Shown here: positions 54,500-63,629 of the stretch, in pieces
How the letters are laid out: each line of letters starts with the position of its first letter
Position numbering within the stretch: the stretch's first letter is position 1
From: an uncultured Saprospiraceae bacterium
Lineage (GTDB): Bacteria > Bacteroidota > Bacteroidia > Chitinophagales > Saprospiraceae
NCBI GenBank assembly: GCA_937942435.1
Contig: CALDEM010000001.1
Span: forward strand, 27,787 to 91,786
DNA: 64,000 nt
Direction: 5' to 3'
Made by a program: the position numbers and the translations under genes
Notes under the pieces: model-generated
What the model was told of the DNA's origin: nothing
Databases searched by the model: none
What the model saw: only the letters and a program-made list of their open reading frames with translations

Positions 54500-57478
54500 T
54501 TAATTAGACTCCTTAGGTTCAGGATCCATTATAATCTCTATATAGTTTTCATAATCAAAGTACTGACCGATGGCAGCCATTATCTGTGCTGAAGTGAGAC
54601 TATTGATGCGTGCTTCAAGTGCCTCTAAAAGCACATTGTCAAAGGTCTGACCTTCTTCATGTTCTGTAGAGATCTGACGTTGCCAGAATCGATTCTCTTT
54701 AAGATCTTTGATTCTACCTTGGCGCTGCGTTTCTTTAACTTTGGTCATGTCTTCTTCACTTGGCCCTTCCATCAACGCTTTTTTAATTACATCTTTAGCC
54801 GCTTGCACCAAGGTATCTGTCATTGGTGGATCAGCATTAAATGAAATCGTAACACCATAGTTCTCTACTGGCTTCTTAGATCCACCACCAAAGATACCGA
54901 CACCGTATACACCTCCGAGATCCTCACGTAACTCTTCGCGCAACTTGATACGCAGATACGCCAGCATACTACTCATGATATAATTGTTGTCCTTGGAGTA
55001 ATCAAAGTCTCCATGGAAGTACATATGAACATTTGTCTTTGGAGCTTCTCCTTTTTGGATTCTATCTTTTATACCTCCTTTGACCGCTCTTACTCCGATA
55101 TCTTTCCATTCTTCTTCTCGATTGATGTTAGGCAGATTTCCTAGATACTTTTGGATGAGTGGTAAGATGGTCGCCTCATCAAAGTTGCCTACAAACGAAA
55201 AAGTAAAGTCAGAAGCATCTGCAAAACGCTCGCGATACAACTCCATGGCTTTATCATAATCGAGATTAGCCCAATCTTCAGAGCTCGGAAATCCTACTCT
55301 TGGATGGTTGTCATACTTCTTCTTACCGACATAATCATTGAAGAAGTAGCGCGGGTCTGACATCAAGTTTTTATAAAGCCCTTTTTGCTTTGCTACAAAT
55401 GATGTAAACGCTTCCTTATCGATGCGTGGCTCGTAGAAGTATTTGTAAATCATTTGAAACATGATCTCAACATCATCAGGAGATGATTGGCCATTGAATC
55501 CTTCTGACAATCCACCGATGTAAGGTCTTACAAAAACCGACTTGCCGGCCATCATTTTTTCTAATTGTGTGGGGCTAAAGACTCCGATACCCGCTTCATT
55601 AACAATCGATGTAGCATTAGAAGCATCAAAGTAATCGTCATCATTGTAAAGCGAAGATCCTCCTGGACTTGTGGCACTCATCAAAATCTCGTCGTTTTTA
55701 AAATCCGTCTTTTTTAGATATACATCAACGCCATTGGCAAGCTCGATATACTTGATATCTACATGATCAAACTCTTCTGTTTTAGATATAGCAACTGGTG
55801 TTAACTCATGGCTAAAGAATGGCTCATCTGATACCGCATCATCATAAGGATCAACATCAGCGGCTGCCACTTCGCTTAGCATCGCTCGCACTGCACCTTC
55901 CTCTGGAAGCGGTACGTCTTCTTTCTCAGGTCCAGTGATCACAACTACTCTGCTTTCATCCCTGATCCACTGTGAGGCTAAAGCATCTACTTCTTCTAAT
56001 TGTATAGTTGGTAAATACTCCTTATAAAGTGCAAGCGTTTGCTCAGGACTTGGTGTTGGTATCTCATCTAAGTACTTATAAACATATCGCATCGCCAATC
56101 GACTCGATTCTGTTTTATCCATTTCTTTAAAGGACTTTTCAGCTCCTTCCATCATATTCTTCTTTGCTCTATCGAGTTCTCCAGGTGTAAATCCATGTAG
56201 CAGCACGCGCTTATTTTCCGTAAGGAGAGCCTCTAAAGCAGCGCTTGATTTGCCATCAGGCACAAATGCAAATGAACTATAAGTATCTAACTCTCCGATG
56301 TCTCCACTATATCCAGTATATGCAAATAAGAAAGGTGGATCTGCAGACTTAGAAAGCTCTTGAAGTCTTGCGCCCAACATACTATTGTAGAGACCACGAG
56401 CCAATGACCCACGATAATCTTTCAAATTTTTAGTTCTGATCTTATCGTGTTTATAAACCACCTGAACATTGGTAAAAGAAGCCTCTTTATCAGAGACAAC
56501 ACTGACTAAGGTCTCTGGATGTACGGGCACATCGTAGGTCGCTCTTTCTCTTGAGCCTTGAGGTGTTGATAAACCTCCAAATAATCCTTCTAATTGCGAC
56601 TCCACTTTGTCTATGTCGACATCACCAACCACAACAACGGCCATGAGATCAGGGCGATACCAATCTTTATAAAATCGTTTCACAGTTTCATAATCCGCAT
56701 TGTTGATGATATCTGGACTGCCGATAGGTAGCCGATCCGCATAACGTGATCCTTTGTACAAGATTGGAAAATACTGGTTCTGCATACGCTGATCTGCACT
56801 GAGTCTACTTCTCCACTCTGACTCAACAACCCCTCTTTCTTTGTCGATCTCTTCATTGTCAAAAGTGACCCCTCCGGCCCAATCTTTAAGGATCAACATG
56901 CCCTTATCAAATAGCTCCATGCTATCTGTTCTAACTTGTAACATATATACTGTCTCATCAAAAGATGTGTAGGCATTGAGGTCGGGCCCAAATCTTGTAC
57001 CCACAGACTCCAAGTAATCTACGAGCTCGCTCTTCTCAAAATTTTCTGTACCGTTGAAAGCCATGTGCTCCACAAAGTGTGCTAAGCCCAACTGATCCTC
57101 ATCTTCTAATATCGAGCCTGCGTTAATAGCAAGTCGCAGCTCTGCCCTATTCTCAGGTTTAGAATTTTTTTGGATGTAGTACTTGATGCCATTTGCCAGT
57201 TGGCCTTGTCTAAGACGAGTATCAGTAGGTATCGGATCAGCAGACACCGATGTTGCGGTAGCCATCTTCATTGGGCCACCTTTCATGGTTTCAGAGGTTG
57301 ATGCCATTTTATCTTTAGCCATCTCGGCCTCTTTTTGAGCATCTGTTGCAGTCGTCATTACCTTTTCTTTGGCCTTCATAACTGACGCATCATCCTTGAT
57401 AGGTTGAGTCTGCTTAGGAGAACAAGAAAGGATCAGTAAGCCTATGAATAGGCAGGTAAGAGAGTTGATGTATCTCAT
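54500..57478 (-). CDS. M16 family zinc peptidase (lipoprotein)
   Basis: A 992-residue pitrilysin-type peptidase made of two M16 halves. The lipobox is ILSC. A Lys/Ala/Met-rich linker (about 25-85) precedes the first domain. The inverted zinc motif is HFVEH (His134, Glu137, His138) in LAHFVEHMAFNG, with a downstream acidic RGVVESEW. The second half begins near residue 560 (HVDIKYIELANGV). It is anchored to the envelope and would cut small peptides. Terminators and upstream spacer mark it as a single gene. Confidence 0.9.
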   Translation of the reverse strand: MRYINSLTCLFIGLLILSCSPKQTQPIKDDASVMKAKEKVMTTATDAQKEAEMAKDKMASTSETMKGGPMKMATATSVSADPIPTDTRLRQGQLANGIKYYIQKNSKPENRAELRLAINAGSILEDEDQLGLAHFVEHMAFNGTENFEKSELVDYLESVGTRFGPDLNAYTSFDETVYMLQVRTDSMELFDKGMLILKDWAGGVTFDNEEIDKERGVVESEWRSRLSADQRMQNQYFPILYKGSRYADRLPIGSPDIINNADYETVKRFYKDWYRPDLMAVVVVGDVDIDKVESQLEGLFGGLSTPQGSRERATYDVPVHPETLVSVVSDKEASFTNVQVVYKHDKIRTKNLKDYRGSLARGLYNSMLGARLQELSKSADPPFLFAYTGYSGDIGELDTYSSFAFVPDGKSSAALEALLTENKRVLLHGFTPGELDRAKKNMMEGAEKSFKEMDKTESSRLAMRYVYKYLDEIPTPSPEQTLALYKEYLPTIQLEEVDALASQWIRDESRVVVITGPEKEDVPLPEEGAVRAMLSEVAAADVDPYDDAVSDEPFFSHELTPVAISKTEEFDHVDIKYIELANGVDVYLKKTDFKNDEILMSATSPGGSSLYNDDDYFDASNATSIVNEAGIGVFSPTQLEKMMAGKSVFVRPYIGGLSEGFNGQSSPDDVEIMFQMIYKYFYEPRIDKEAFTSFVAKQKGLYKNLMSDPRYFFNDYVGKKKYDNHPRVGFPSSEDWANLDYDKAMELYRERFADASDFTFSFVGNFDEATILPLIQKYLGNLPNINREEEWKDIGVRAVKGGIKDRIQKGEAPKTNVHMYFHGDFDYSKDNNYIMSSMLAYLRIKLREELREDLGGVYGVGIFGGGSKKPVENYGVTISFNADPPMTDTLVQAAKDVIKKALMEGPSEEDMTKVKETQRQGRIKDLKENRFWQRQISTEHEEGQTFDNVLLEALEARINSLTSAQIMAAIGQYFDYENYIEIIMDPEPKESN

Positions 57479-57811
57479 GGTGGTTTATTAGTTTAGGTGA
57501 GTAAGTAGTAAAGCACAAGTATAACGACCACGGCTATCGGTATATTTGTAAATTGACTATAAAATGATACTAATTGGATATAATTTTAACAATTTCTCAC
57601 TATAATCAAGAAAGAAGATATCATTTCTAATAGAAAATCATCTTGTATAACGAACTATAAAACCTCTTCTCTCAAGAAGAAAGCACTTTCATATATTAAA
57701 ATATGTTAATGTATAAATCATTGTATAATAGGGAAACTTACCCTAAATTGAGGGATTATTTCATGATTTAAGTCCGTACTAAAAGGACAAGAGTCTTTAA
57801 ATCGCATAAGA
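57479..57811. other. AT-rich divergent spacer
   Basis: This 333-base AT-rich stretch separates the divergent M16 and T9SS genes. Two small stems occur near the T9SS start: CCCT/AGGG (57741-57744 with 57751-57754) and GTCC/GGAC (57772-57775 with 57785-57788). Both are too short to assign. It presumably holds two promoters. No ORF or repeat was recognised. Confidence 0.5.
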
Positions 57812-59170
57812 ATGAAAAATTTATTTAATCTTATCACTATCATCATCCTTTGTAGTGCTTCGACATTATCTGCCCAATCAGATAATGATATTTTCGAACG
57901 ATTTCCATGGCTTATCAACAACGAAATCGTTGACCCACTCGACTGTAGCGGTGTAACCATCGAAGTGTATCAACAAAGCATATTCAACTTTCTACTAGTG
58001 ACAGATGCTTCTGGAACGGCAACTCTTTACAATCAAGAGGGACTGTTTTACTGTCAAAATGCCTCTAACTATGACTGTGTTGCGGCATATGGATTTGACG
58101 CTCCAGTTGAAACCTTCATGTGTGGAGACGATAGCGGCAATAGCAGTTGTGGTGATATAACAGGCACAATCCTTTTTGCGCCTTGTAACAATCAACTCTT
58201 CTTCCTTGTCAGGACTGAGGACGGACGCGTATTAGATCCATACATCGATCAAGTACCAACATACGTACCTGTCGAAGGGCAAACGATCAACTTTAATTTT
58301 ACCAATGCACCTTTTGGAACTCCTTGCATCAATGCAGAAAGAGCGATCAATCTCTCTTGCGTAGAGATCATAGAGACACCAGAGGTGAGCGCCAACTGTG
58401 GGAGTAACTCAGGTACTATATTTTTTGAAGAGTGCGCAGGCATACAATACTACTTCATCCGTACTACAGATGGCGTTGTACTTGATGCCTATCAAGCACC
58501 AGGCGTCAACTTTCAACCTGCCGAAGGTCAAGTCGTCAATTTTGATTTTTATGATGCAACTTTTGAAACGCCATGCAGCCAAGCAGATCGCGCAGCGATC
58601 ATCACTTGTATCGAATTGGGTACGCCAAACTCAAGCGATCCAACTGTATTTGAAGACTTTGATTTTTTACAAGATGTAGTAGATCCAGCAGACTGTGCAG
58701 GTACATCTATAGAAGTGTACGAGCAAGGTCCATTTAATTTCATATTTGTAAACACTGGCGCAGAAAGCGGTCAACTATATTTTGAAGATGGCACCTTCTA
58801 TTGCAACACAATGGCTAACTATGATTGTGTTTCTCTTTATAACTTAGGCACTCCAGTTAGAACTTGGAATTGTGGTGATCCTGGCATCGTATCTACAGAA
58901 ACACGTTCTGCATTTGCCATTAGCAAACCTGCATTTACGGCTTATCCTAACCCTACTAATGGATACGTGACTATTCAATTAGAAGTAGAAAACGATAATG
59001 CCCAACATTTGTTTGTTACCGATGCGTTGGGTAGAACCATATTACAAAAGGATATTGCGCCAAGAGCAACATCTACTAATGTTGATATTAGTACTTATCA
59101 GAAGGGATTGTATTATGTGGTGGTTCAGGCAGGTGATCAGCGGGTGGTTAAGAAGATTGTAAAACAATAG
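57812..59170 (+). CDS. T9SS type A secreted protein with A-B-B-A domain order
   Basis: A 452-residue secreted protein (signal peptide ending LSAQS). It has two kinds of small Cys-containing domain. Domain A recurs as DPLDCSGVTIEVYQQ and DPADCAGTSIEVYEQ, each followed by FYCQNASNYDC or FYCNTMANYDC. Domain B recurs as GTILFAPCNNQLFFLVRT and GTIFFEECAGIQYYFIRT, each followed by GTPC or ETPC. The order is A-B-B-A. The C-terminus is a type A T9SS signal (AYPNPTNGYVTIQL, GLYYVVVQAG). No enzyme motif was seen. A terminator follows. Confidence 0.85.
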   Translation: MKNLFNLITIIILCSASTLSAQSDNDIFERFPWLINNEIVDPLDCSGVTIEVYQQSIFNFLLVTDASGTATLYNQEGLFYCQNASNYDCVAAYGFDAPVETFMCGDDSGNSSCGDITGTILFAPCNNQLFFLVRTEDGRVLDPYIDQVPTYVPVEGQTINFNFTNAPFGTPCINAERAINLSCVEIIETPEVSANCGSNSGTIFFEECAGIQYYFIRTTDGVVLDAYQAPGVNFQPAEGQVVNFDFYDATFETPCSQADRAAIITCIELGTPNSSDPTVFEDFDFLQDVVDPADCAGTSIEVYEQGPFNFIFVNTGAESGQLYFEDGTFYCNTMANYDCVSLYNLGTPVRTWNCGDPGIVSTETRSAFAISKPAFTAYPNPTNGYVTIQLEVENDNAQHLFVTDALGRTILQKDIAPRATSTNVDISTYQKGLYYVVVQAGDQRVVKKIVKQ

Positions 59171-59198
59171 GTTAGTTTTAATTTTCACAAGATAATTT

Positions 59199-59230
59199 CA
59201 GAGGGAAGGTGCTTAGCATCATCCCTCTTT
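59199..59230 (+). terminator. Rho-independent terminator after the A-B-B-A protein
   Basis: AGAGGGA (59199-59205) and TCCCTCT (59221-59227) form a seven-pair stem, with extra pairing inside the loop, followed by TTTTGCTTT. Confidence 0.82.
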
Positions 59231-59303
59231 TGCTTTAAAAATAAGTTCAACCTTCTCAATGCTTATACTTGAAACTGCATGTACTTCAAAAGGGAGAACC
59301 TAT

Positions 59304-59327
59304 CATATTAGATATAATCCTAATATG
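59304..59327. repeat. 8-bp inverted repeat before the DUF1080 gene
   Basis: CATATTAG (59304-59311) and CTAATATG (59320-59327) are perfect inverted copies 75 bases before the DUF1080 start. It could be an operator or a chance palindrome in AT-rich DNA. Confidence 0.3.
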
Positions 59328-59401
59328 ACAGATTCTCCTGATTTCTAAAACTTAAGTTATATTGAGAAGACTTAACCGACTTCAATAAAATAAACAACAT
59401 A

Positions 59402-60073
59402 GTGTCGAGACTCCATTCATCCTTTTTATCATGCTCAATGCTTATTCTTTATGCCTGCATGCTGCACTCATGCAGTTCTTCAAAAATGAATGCCGAGCAG
59501 GGATTTCATTCTCTTTTCAACGGAAAGAACCTTGATGGATGGGTCGGTAATAAGCAGTCCTATAAAGTGGAAAATGGAGTGATCGTAGTAGATCCCAAAG
59601 GAGGTGGCAGTGGCGGCAACTTGATGACCGAGCAAGAGTACGGCGACTTTACTTTGAGATTCGAATTTCAATTAACACCAGGTGCAAACAATGGACTAGG
59701 TATACATGCACCGCTTGAAGGTGACGCCGCATATCTTGGAAAGGAAATTCAAATATTGGATAACACTGCTGAAAAATATGCCAACCTAAAGAATTACCAG
59801 TATCATGGTTCTGTCTACGGCATCATCCCCGCTCAGCGTGGTTATCTTAATCCTGTTGGCGAATGGAACAAAGAAGAGGTGATCGTATCAGGGTCTAAAA
59901 TCAAAGTGATTCTAAACGGTACAGCTATAGTTGATGGTGATATGAAGGAAGCGAGTAAGAAGGGCACTATGGATGGTTATGATCATCCTGGGCTAAAGCG
60001 CACTTCTGGGCATATTGGATTCTTGGGGCATGGTGATGTTGTAAGGTTTAGGAATATTAGGATTAAGAGTTAA
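59402..60073 (+). CDS. DUF1080 (3-keto-disaccharide hydrolase-like) lipoprotein
   Basis: About 223 residues. GTG 59402 gives a signal peptide with lipobox LHSC; a start at Met 59438 is possible. The mature domain is a concanavalin-like DUF1080 fold: GFHSLFNGKNLDGWVG, DFTLRFEFQLTPGANNGLGIH, EIQILDN and GHIGFLGHGDVVRFRNIRIK. DUF1080 proteins occur next to glycan-degrading enzymes, and some hydrolyse 3-keto-disaccharides. It stands alone here. A bidirectional terminator follows. Confidence 0.85.
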   Translation: MSRLHSSFLSCSMLILYACMLHSCSSSKMNAEQGFHSLFNGKNLDGWVGNKQSYKVENGVIVVDPKGGGSGGNLMTEQEYGDFTLRFEFQLTPGANNGLGIHAPLEGDAAYLGKEIQILDNTAEKYANLKNYQYHGSVYGIIPAQRGYLNPVGEWNKEEVIVSGSKIKVILNGTAIVDGDMKEASKKGTMDGYDHPGLKRTSGHIGFLGHGDVVRFRNIRIKS

Positions 60074-60166
60074 AAGAGGCGAAAATTATAAGACTTTTCT
60101 TCCCACACCCTAAACCTAAAAGGAACCCAGCCTGCTATAACAGAAAAGAAAGAAATGAATTATAAG

Positions 60167-60197
60167 AAAGGGAGTAGGTCCAAACCCACTCCCTTTT
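60167..60197. terminator. Bidirectional terminator between convergent genes
   Basis: AAAGGGAGT (60167-60175) and ACTCCCTTT (60188-60196) form a nine-pair stem between the DUF1080 gene and the convergent DUF1761 gene. The plus strand continues with a short T-rich tail. Confidence 0.8.
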
Positions 60198-60227
60198 CAA
60201 ATAAATTGATTTTTAAATCTTCCTTGG

Positions 60228-60671
60228 TTAGTTCCATACATCAAGGATACCACCCATGATGGCAATTGTAATCGTCCAATAGACAACATTGAGTAGGATG
60301 TTCTTACCCGAGTTCTTTTGAAAAAGCCCGAGCGACACGATTACTGGAGCTATAAGAGTGAGACACAACATAGCTCCATGTAAAGCACCATGGCCAAAAG
60401 TATGAAAGCTTCCCCATATCAACTCACCGGCATCATTGACATCTTTGTGCACTAATTCATTTGTAAATTTTATGCTCATAGAAAGTAAAAAAGCCATCAC
60501 CAAAGCAAGACCGTAGATCACAGCTTCATTGCGACCTTTGAAGTCTTCTTCTGTGTAACCGAGTGAGTCAAGCCATGTTTTTCCAAAGATGGGTCCATAG
60601 TAAAGTGCTCCCATGACCATAGGAACAAGGGCAGCAACAAGTACTGCGAGATAGTTAATTTCAGGCATCAT
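60228..60671 (-). CDS. DUF1761 membrane protein
   Basis: A 147-residue protein with four hydrophobic helices. INYLAVLVAALVPMVMGALYYGPIFGKTW and SFHTFGHGALHG are typical of DUF1761. The function is unknown. It lies just downstream, on the same strand, of the broken LytTR gene and repeat remnants. Confidence 0.8.
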   Translation of the reverse strand: MMPEINYLAVLVAALVPMVMGALYYGPIFGKTWLDSLGYTEEDFKGRNEAVIYGLALVMAFLLSMSIKFTNELVHKDVNDAGELIWGSFHTFGHGALHGAMLCLTLIAPVIVSLGLFQKNSGKNILLNVVYWTITIAIMGGILDVWN

Positions 60672-60694
60672 GTTGATTAGGTTTAGTAGTTAAT

Positions 60695-61227
60695 AATTCT
60701 GTTTTTAGTTTTATAATATCAGTAATGTGTATAAACGACTATAGGCACTACTACTGAAGGTAGCAGAATAAATGGAAAATAGAAAACGGCGCGATTAGGT
60801 TGTTCAAATCCAAACATCTGAAATGGTAGTTCAGCAGAAAGAGTCGCACTGACTAATGTAATGGGATTCCTGCGGACCAGAAGACTCTTCTTATCCCCGT
60901 ACAAAAAGTCGTAGTCCGAAAATAACTGCTATAACTCTGGCTAGAAATATGTAACTATAATTTATTCACCACATACAGGCCCTCTGACCCCAGCGGGGTC
61001 ATATATCGGTAGCGGATGATTGGTAAGACAAAGTATGCACTTAACAAGGCGATAACCGCCATCCCACCAAAACCAAAAAAGAAACCAGGCCGATCTGCGA
61101 CCGTATTCAGTCCAAAGGGTTGAAAAACCAAAAGAAATATAGCGCAGACCAAGCCCATGGCAAATGAAATTACCACCTTCAATCGGGCACTCTCAATACA
61201 GGGGTATGGTAATGACAACCAGCTCAC
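60695..61227 (-). pseudogene. Broken membrane-bound LytTR regulator with inserted repeat shards
   Basis: The frame from 61227 (MSWLSLPYPCIESARLK) matches the membrane part of LytTR regulators, including the FQPFGL motif shared with the intact gene at 18932, but stops at 60955. About 30 bases on, the minus strand carries two shards shared with the repeat at 63.2-63.5 kb (60897-60922 and 60857-60884). After them a frame to 60719 reads RAVFYFPFILLPSVVVPIVV, which looks like the fourth transmembrane helix. The LytTR DNA-binding domain is missing. It looks like a gene broken by a recombination or insertion event. Confidence 0.65.
60857..60922 (-). repeat. Repeat shards shared with the 63.2-63.5 kb element
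   Basis: Two pieces match the element at 63.2-63.5 kb on the opposite strand: 60897-60922 (26 bases, one mismatch to 63288-63313) and 60857-60884 (28 bases, identical to 63472-63499 as reverse complement). In the larger element they are 158 bases apart; here only 12. Order and orientation are the same, so this looks like an internally deleted copy. Confidence 0.85.
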
Positions 61228-61352
61228 ACCTCTAAAGTACGAATCTTGATCTTTCTAAGCCTGTAGATTACATCTGTGGTAGTTCATACTATTTGATTCT
61301 TGAATCACTTAGTAATACACTTTCTCCATGGTATGCATTCGAGCAGATAGGC

Positions 61353-62033
61353 TTATAACACCTCATCAATAAGGCCATACGCTTTAGCTTCTTCTGCAGT
61401 CATCCAATTGTCCCTATCACAGTCTTCTTTGATTCTCTCTATGGTTTGCCCACATCTATCGCTCAATATGTCATACAATTCTTTTTGCAACGTCTTGAAT
61501 AAGTCATAGGTGATCTCCATATCCGAAACTTGCCCTTGCATCCCTCCACTGGGCTGATGGATCATAATCCTACTATGTGGCAAGCAAGCTCTCTTTCCTT
61601 TTTCTCCCGCACATAAAAGCACAGCACCAAAGGACGCCGCCAGACTGGTGCATATAGTGCCAATGTCAGGTGTCACGTGCTGCATCGTATCATAGATCCC
61701 TAATCCATCGATAACAGATCCTCCGGGACAGTTGATGTACATCTGTATATCAGCCTTGGGATCTAAAGAATCTAGAAACAATAGCTGAGCTTGGATTACA
61801 TTAGCAACATAGGCATCTATCGGAACACCGATAAATATAACTCTGTCCAACATCAACCTTGAAAAGACATCCATCTGTGCAATGTTGAGACTGCGCTCCT
61901 CAATAACCGAAGGTGTGAAGTTAGATAATGATGAAGCGCGGTTGACACCTTTGTCGATGTAGTGATGTAGGCCCATCTTACTTTTTCGCATATGGGCAGA
62001 GGTATAGCGTACAAATTCTTGTTTGATATTCAT
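61353..62033 (-). CDS. clpP: ClpP-type serine protease
   Basis: A 226-residue ClpP peptidase, which forms two stacked rings and degrades proteins fed by a Clp ATPase. The triad is Ser134 (SLAASFGA), His159 (RIMIHQPSGG) and Asp208 (DRDNWMTA). The N-terminus is about 30 residues longer than usual. The neighbours are an ECF sigma factor and a tiny protein, not the usual tig-clpX context, so this is probably a paralogue or an isolated clpP. No clpX lies in the window. Confidence 0.9.
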   Translation of the reverse strand: MNIKQEFVRYTSAHMRKSKMGLHHYIDKGVNRASSLSNFTPSVIEERSLNIAQMDVFSRLMLDRVIFIGVPIDAYVANVIQAQLLFLDSLDPKADIQMYINCPGGSVIDGLGIYDTMQHVTPDIGTICTSLAASFGAVLLCAGEKGKRACLPHSRIMIHQPSGGMQGQVSDMEITYDLFKTLQKELYDILSDRCGQTIERIKEDCDRDNWMTAEEAKAYGLIDEVL

Positions 62034-62104
62034 CGTAAGTTCTTATGTATGGTTAATTAGAAAAGTGGCTGGGGTACTTTAGTATCTATAGTTAAGTAAG
62101 ACTG

Positions 62105-62281
62105 TTAGTTGATACGTGACTTGAAGATAGAAGGCCAATTAAAAAATATCGACCTTTTTGATGTAGGTAGATCAGTTGCTTGATACTCCCAAACCCAAGA
62201 ACGCACTACATCCAAACTTATACCTTCATGGATACTTTTTATCTCACTTATAGTTTTGTCTAGATCTATTTTTCTCTTCAT
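62105..62281 (-). CDS. Small basic protein following the sigma factor
   Basis: A 58-residue protein, best started at the ATG at 62281 (MKRKIDLDKTISEIKS), four bases after the sigma stop codon; the frame could extend upstream into the sigma gene. It is hydrophilic and has a short basic end (FFNWPSIFKSRIN). No family was recognised. Its tight linkage to the sigma gene suggests a regulatory partner; no transmembrane helix is seen. Confidence 0.6.
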   Translation of the reverse strand: MKRKIDLDKTISEIKSIHEGISLDVVRSWVWEYQATDLPTSKRSIFFNWPSIFKSRIN

Positions 62282-62285
62282 CTGA

Positions 62286-62846
62286 TTAGAATAATATGGA
62301 TGCATAAACAGATAAAACAGAGGAAAGTGAATTGGTTCGCTCGGCTTTATTCATCAATTCTTTTAGAGCTTTTCGGCCACGGTGCAGTCTAGTCTTGACA
62401 GCTTGTTCAGTTACGCCTTGTATGATGCTTACTTCTCTGATGCTAAAACCACTGATCTCATATAGCAGGATGCACTCCTTCTGCGTATCTACGAGTTGAT
62501 CGATACAATGGTAGAGATACTTAATATCCAGTGCAATCTCTGGATCACGAACTTTAGCTTCAAGTGTTAGCATAAAGGCCTCATCCCAAACTCCCTTAAA
62601 CTTGTTTCTTCTGAGCTTGTTTTTGATGATGTTATTGGCCGTTTGGATCATGTAGGAAAGCAGCTTCTGCTTATCATTTATCTTTTCAAATGACACAAGC
62701 GTTGCCAAGATGCTATCTTGTATCAAGTCATCAGCGCTGATCTGACCAAAGGATTTACTTTTACAATACCGCACAAAGTTATCATGCACGGGTTCATACC
62801 AATCCATAAATGCACTTCTTGTATTATCTGTTAATGTTGCTGTCAT
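62286..62846 (-). CDS. ECF-type RNA polymerase sigma factor
   Basis: A 186-residue sigma-70 family protein. Region 2 is seen in YEPVHDNFVRYCKSK to ADDLIQDSILATL, and region 4 in CILLYEISGFSIREVSIIQGVTEQAVKTRLHRGRKAL. It would direct RNA polymerase to specific promoters. It is followed by a tiny ORF rather than a normal anti-sigma gene. The ClpP gene lies further downstream, on the same strand. Confidence 0.88.
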   Translation of the reverse strand: MTATLTDNTRSAFMDWYEPVHDNFVRYCKSKSFGQISADDLIQDSILATLVSFEKINDKQKLLSYMIQTANNIIKNKLRRNKFKGVWDEAFMLTLEAKVRDPEIALDIKYLYHCIDQLVDTQKECILLYEISGFSIREVSIIQGVTEQAVKTRLHRGRKALKELMNKAERTNSLSSVLSVYASILF

Positions 62847-63202
62847 GTCTACTACTTCTATCTTCTAATTATAAAGTAACATGAAAGTTTAAAAGGTTAC
62901 AGAATAAAAGGAAATTAATGATTTTTCTTTTAAGTCATGACTGAATTTCTTGGGCTTGAACTTTATTTCTGTTCTTTTCTTCTTAATAGAAGGGTTAGGT
63001 AAGAGTTGATTGCGATATTCATAAAAAGACTATGATCACTCTGTAATTTAGGCTTTCATATTTTTGTTTGGGCAAAAATACGAAACACAAAAAGCCCCCA
63101 CTCTGTAATGTATTTATCTCATGAGCCTATCGGCTATTCGATACCAGAAGAAGATGGCTAAAATTCTTCCAAGGTTTCAGAATTTCTTAACGCCACCTCC
63201 TT
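62847..63202. other. Gene-free left part of the divergent spacer
   Basis: Upstream of the sigma factor (divergent) there is AT-rich DNA without a coding frame. It presumably contains the sigma promoter. Apart from a few short AGAAG-rich stretches nothing was recognised. The hairpin-rich element begins at 63203. Confidence 0.5.
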
Positions 63203-63499
63203 CTTAATACCGTACAGAGCGAAGTAGTCCGAAAATGTCGAGCTCTGATTTTTTAGCATATACGATTCCATTGTTTCTTGTACTGATTTTTCGGACTATG
63301 ACTTTTTGTACGGTATTAAGCTCCCCATCAGCAAGCCGTTGTTTGCTGTTCCTTCGTTGAGTGATATTAATCACTCAAGCCTTAAAGGCCAGGCTCAGTC
63401 ATGTTAAGAATCGCCGAAGCCTTGGAGGCGCCATGAAGCATATAAGCTTCACGACTACAGTTTAGTAAGACTCTTCTGGTCCGCAGGAATCCCATTACA
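63203..63499. repeat. Hairpin-rich repeat element
   Basis: A 33-base imperfect inverted repeat pairs 63203-63235 with 63288-63320: CTTAATACCGTACA and TAGTCCGAAAA match, with an eight-base variable part between. Then follow a perfect nine-pair stem TTGAGTGAT/ATCACTCAA (63357-63378), GCCT/AGGC (63379-63389), CGCC/GGCG (63412-63430) and GAAGC/GCTTC (63435-63450). A 28-base sequence at 63472-63499 recurs at 60857-60884. It may be a mobile element remnant, an RNA gene, or a regulatory region of the symporter. No protein frame was found. Confidence 0.6.
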
Positions 63500-63629
63500 A
63501 AAAAAATGATTTTTTGCTTCTTTTTGTTCATACAAAAACGAAGAGATAATTAGAAAACAATTACAAAGTAATAATCATCAGATTATAAATCTAAGGCACA
63601 CAATGTTATATTGAGACAGATAATCTCCT
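63500..63629. promoter_or_regulatory. Probable promoter region of the symporter unit
   Basis: This 130-base AT-rich stretch (runs of A, TGATTTTTTGC) precedes the mini-protein start at 63630 and presumably holds its promoter. No operator was identified. Confidence 0.35.

Noticed and set aside
63203..63499. Hammerhead-type ribozyme or known IS end
   Set aside because: A CTGATG stretch is present on the minus strand, but the conserved core and GAAA are missing. No transposase frame was found.
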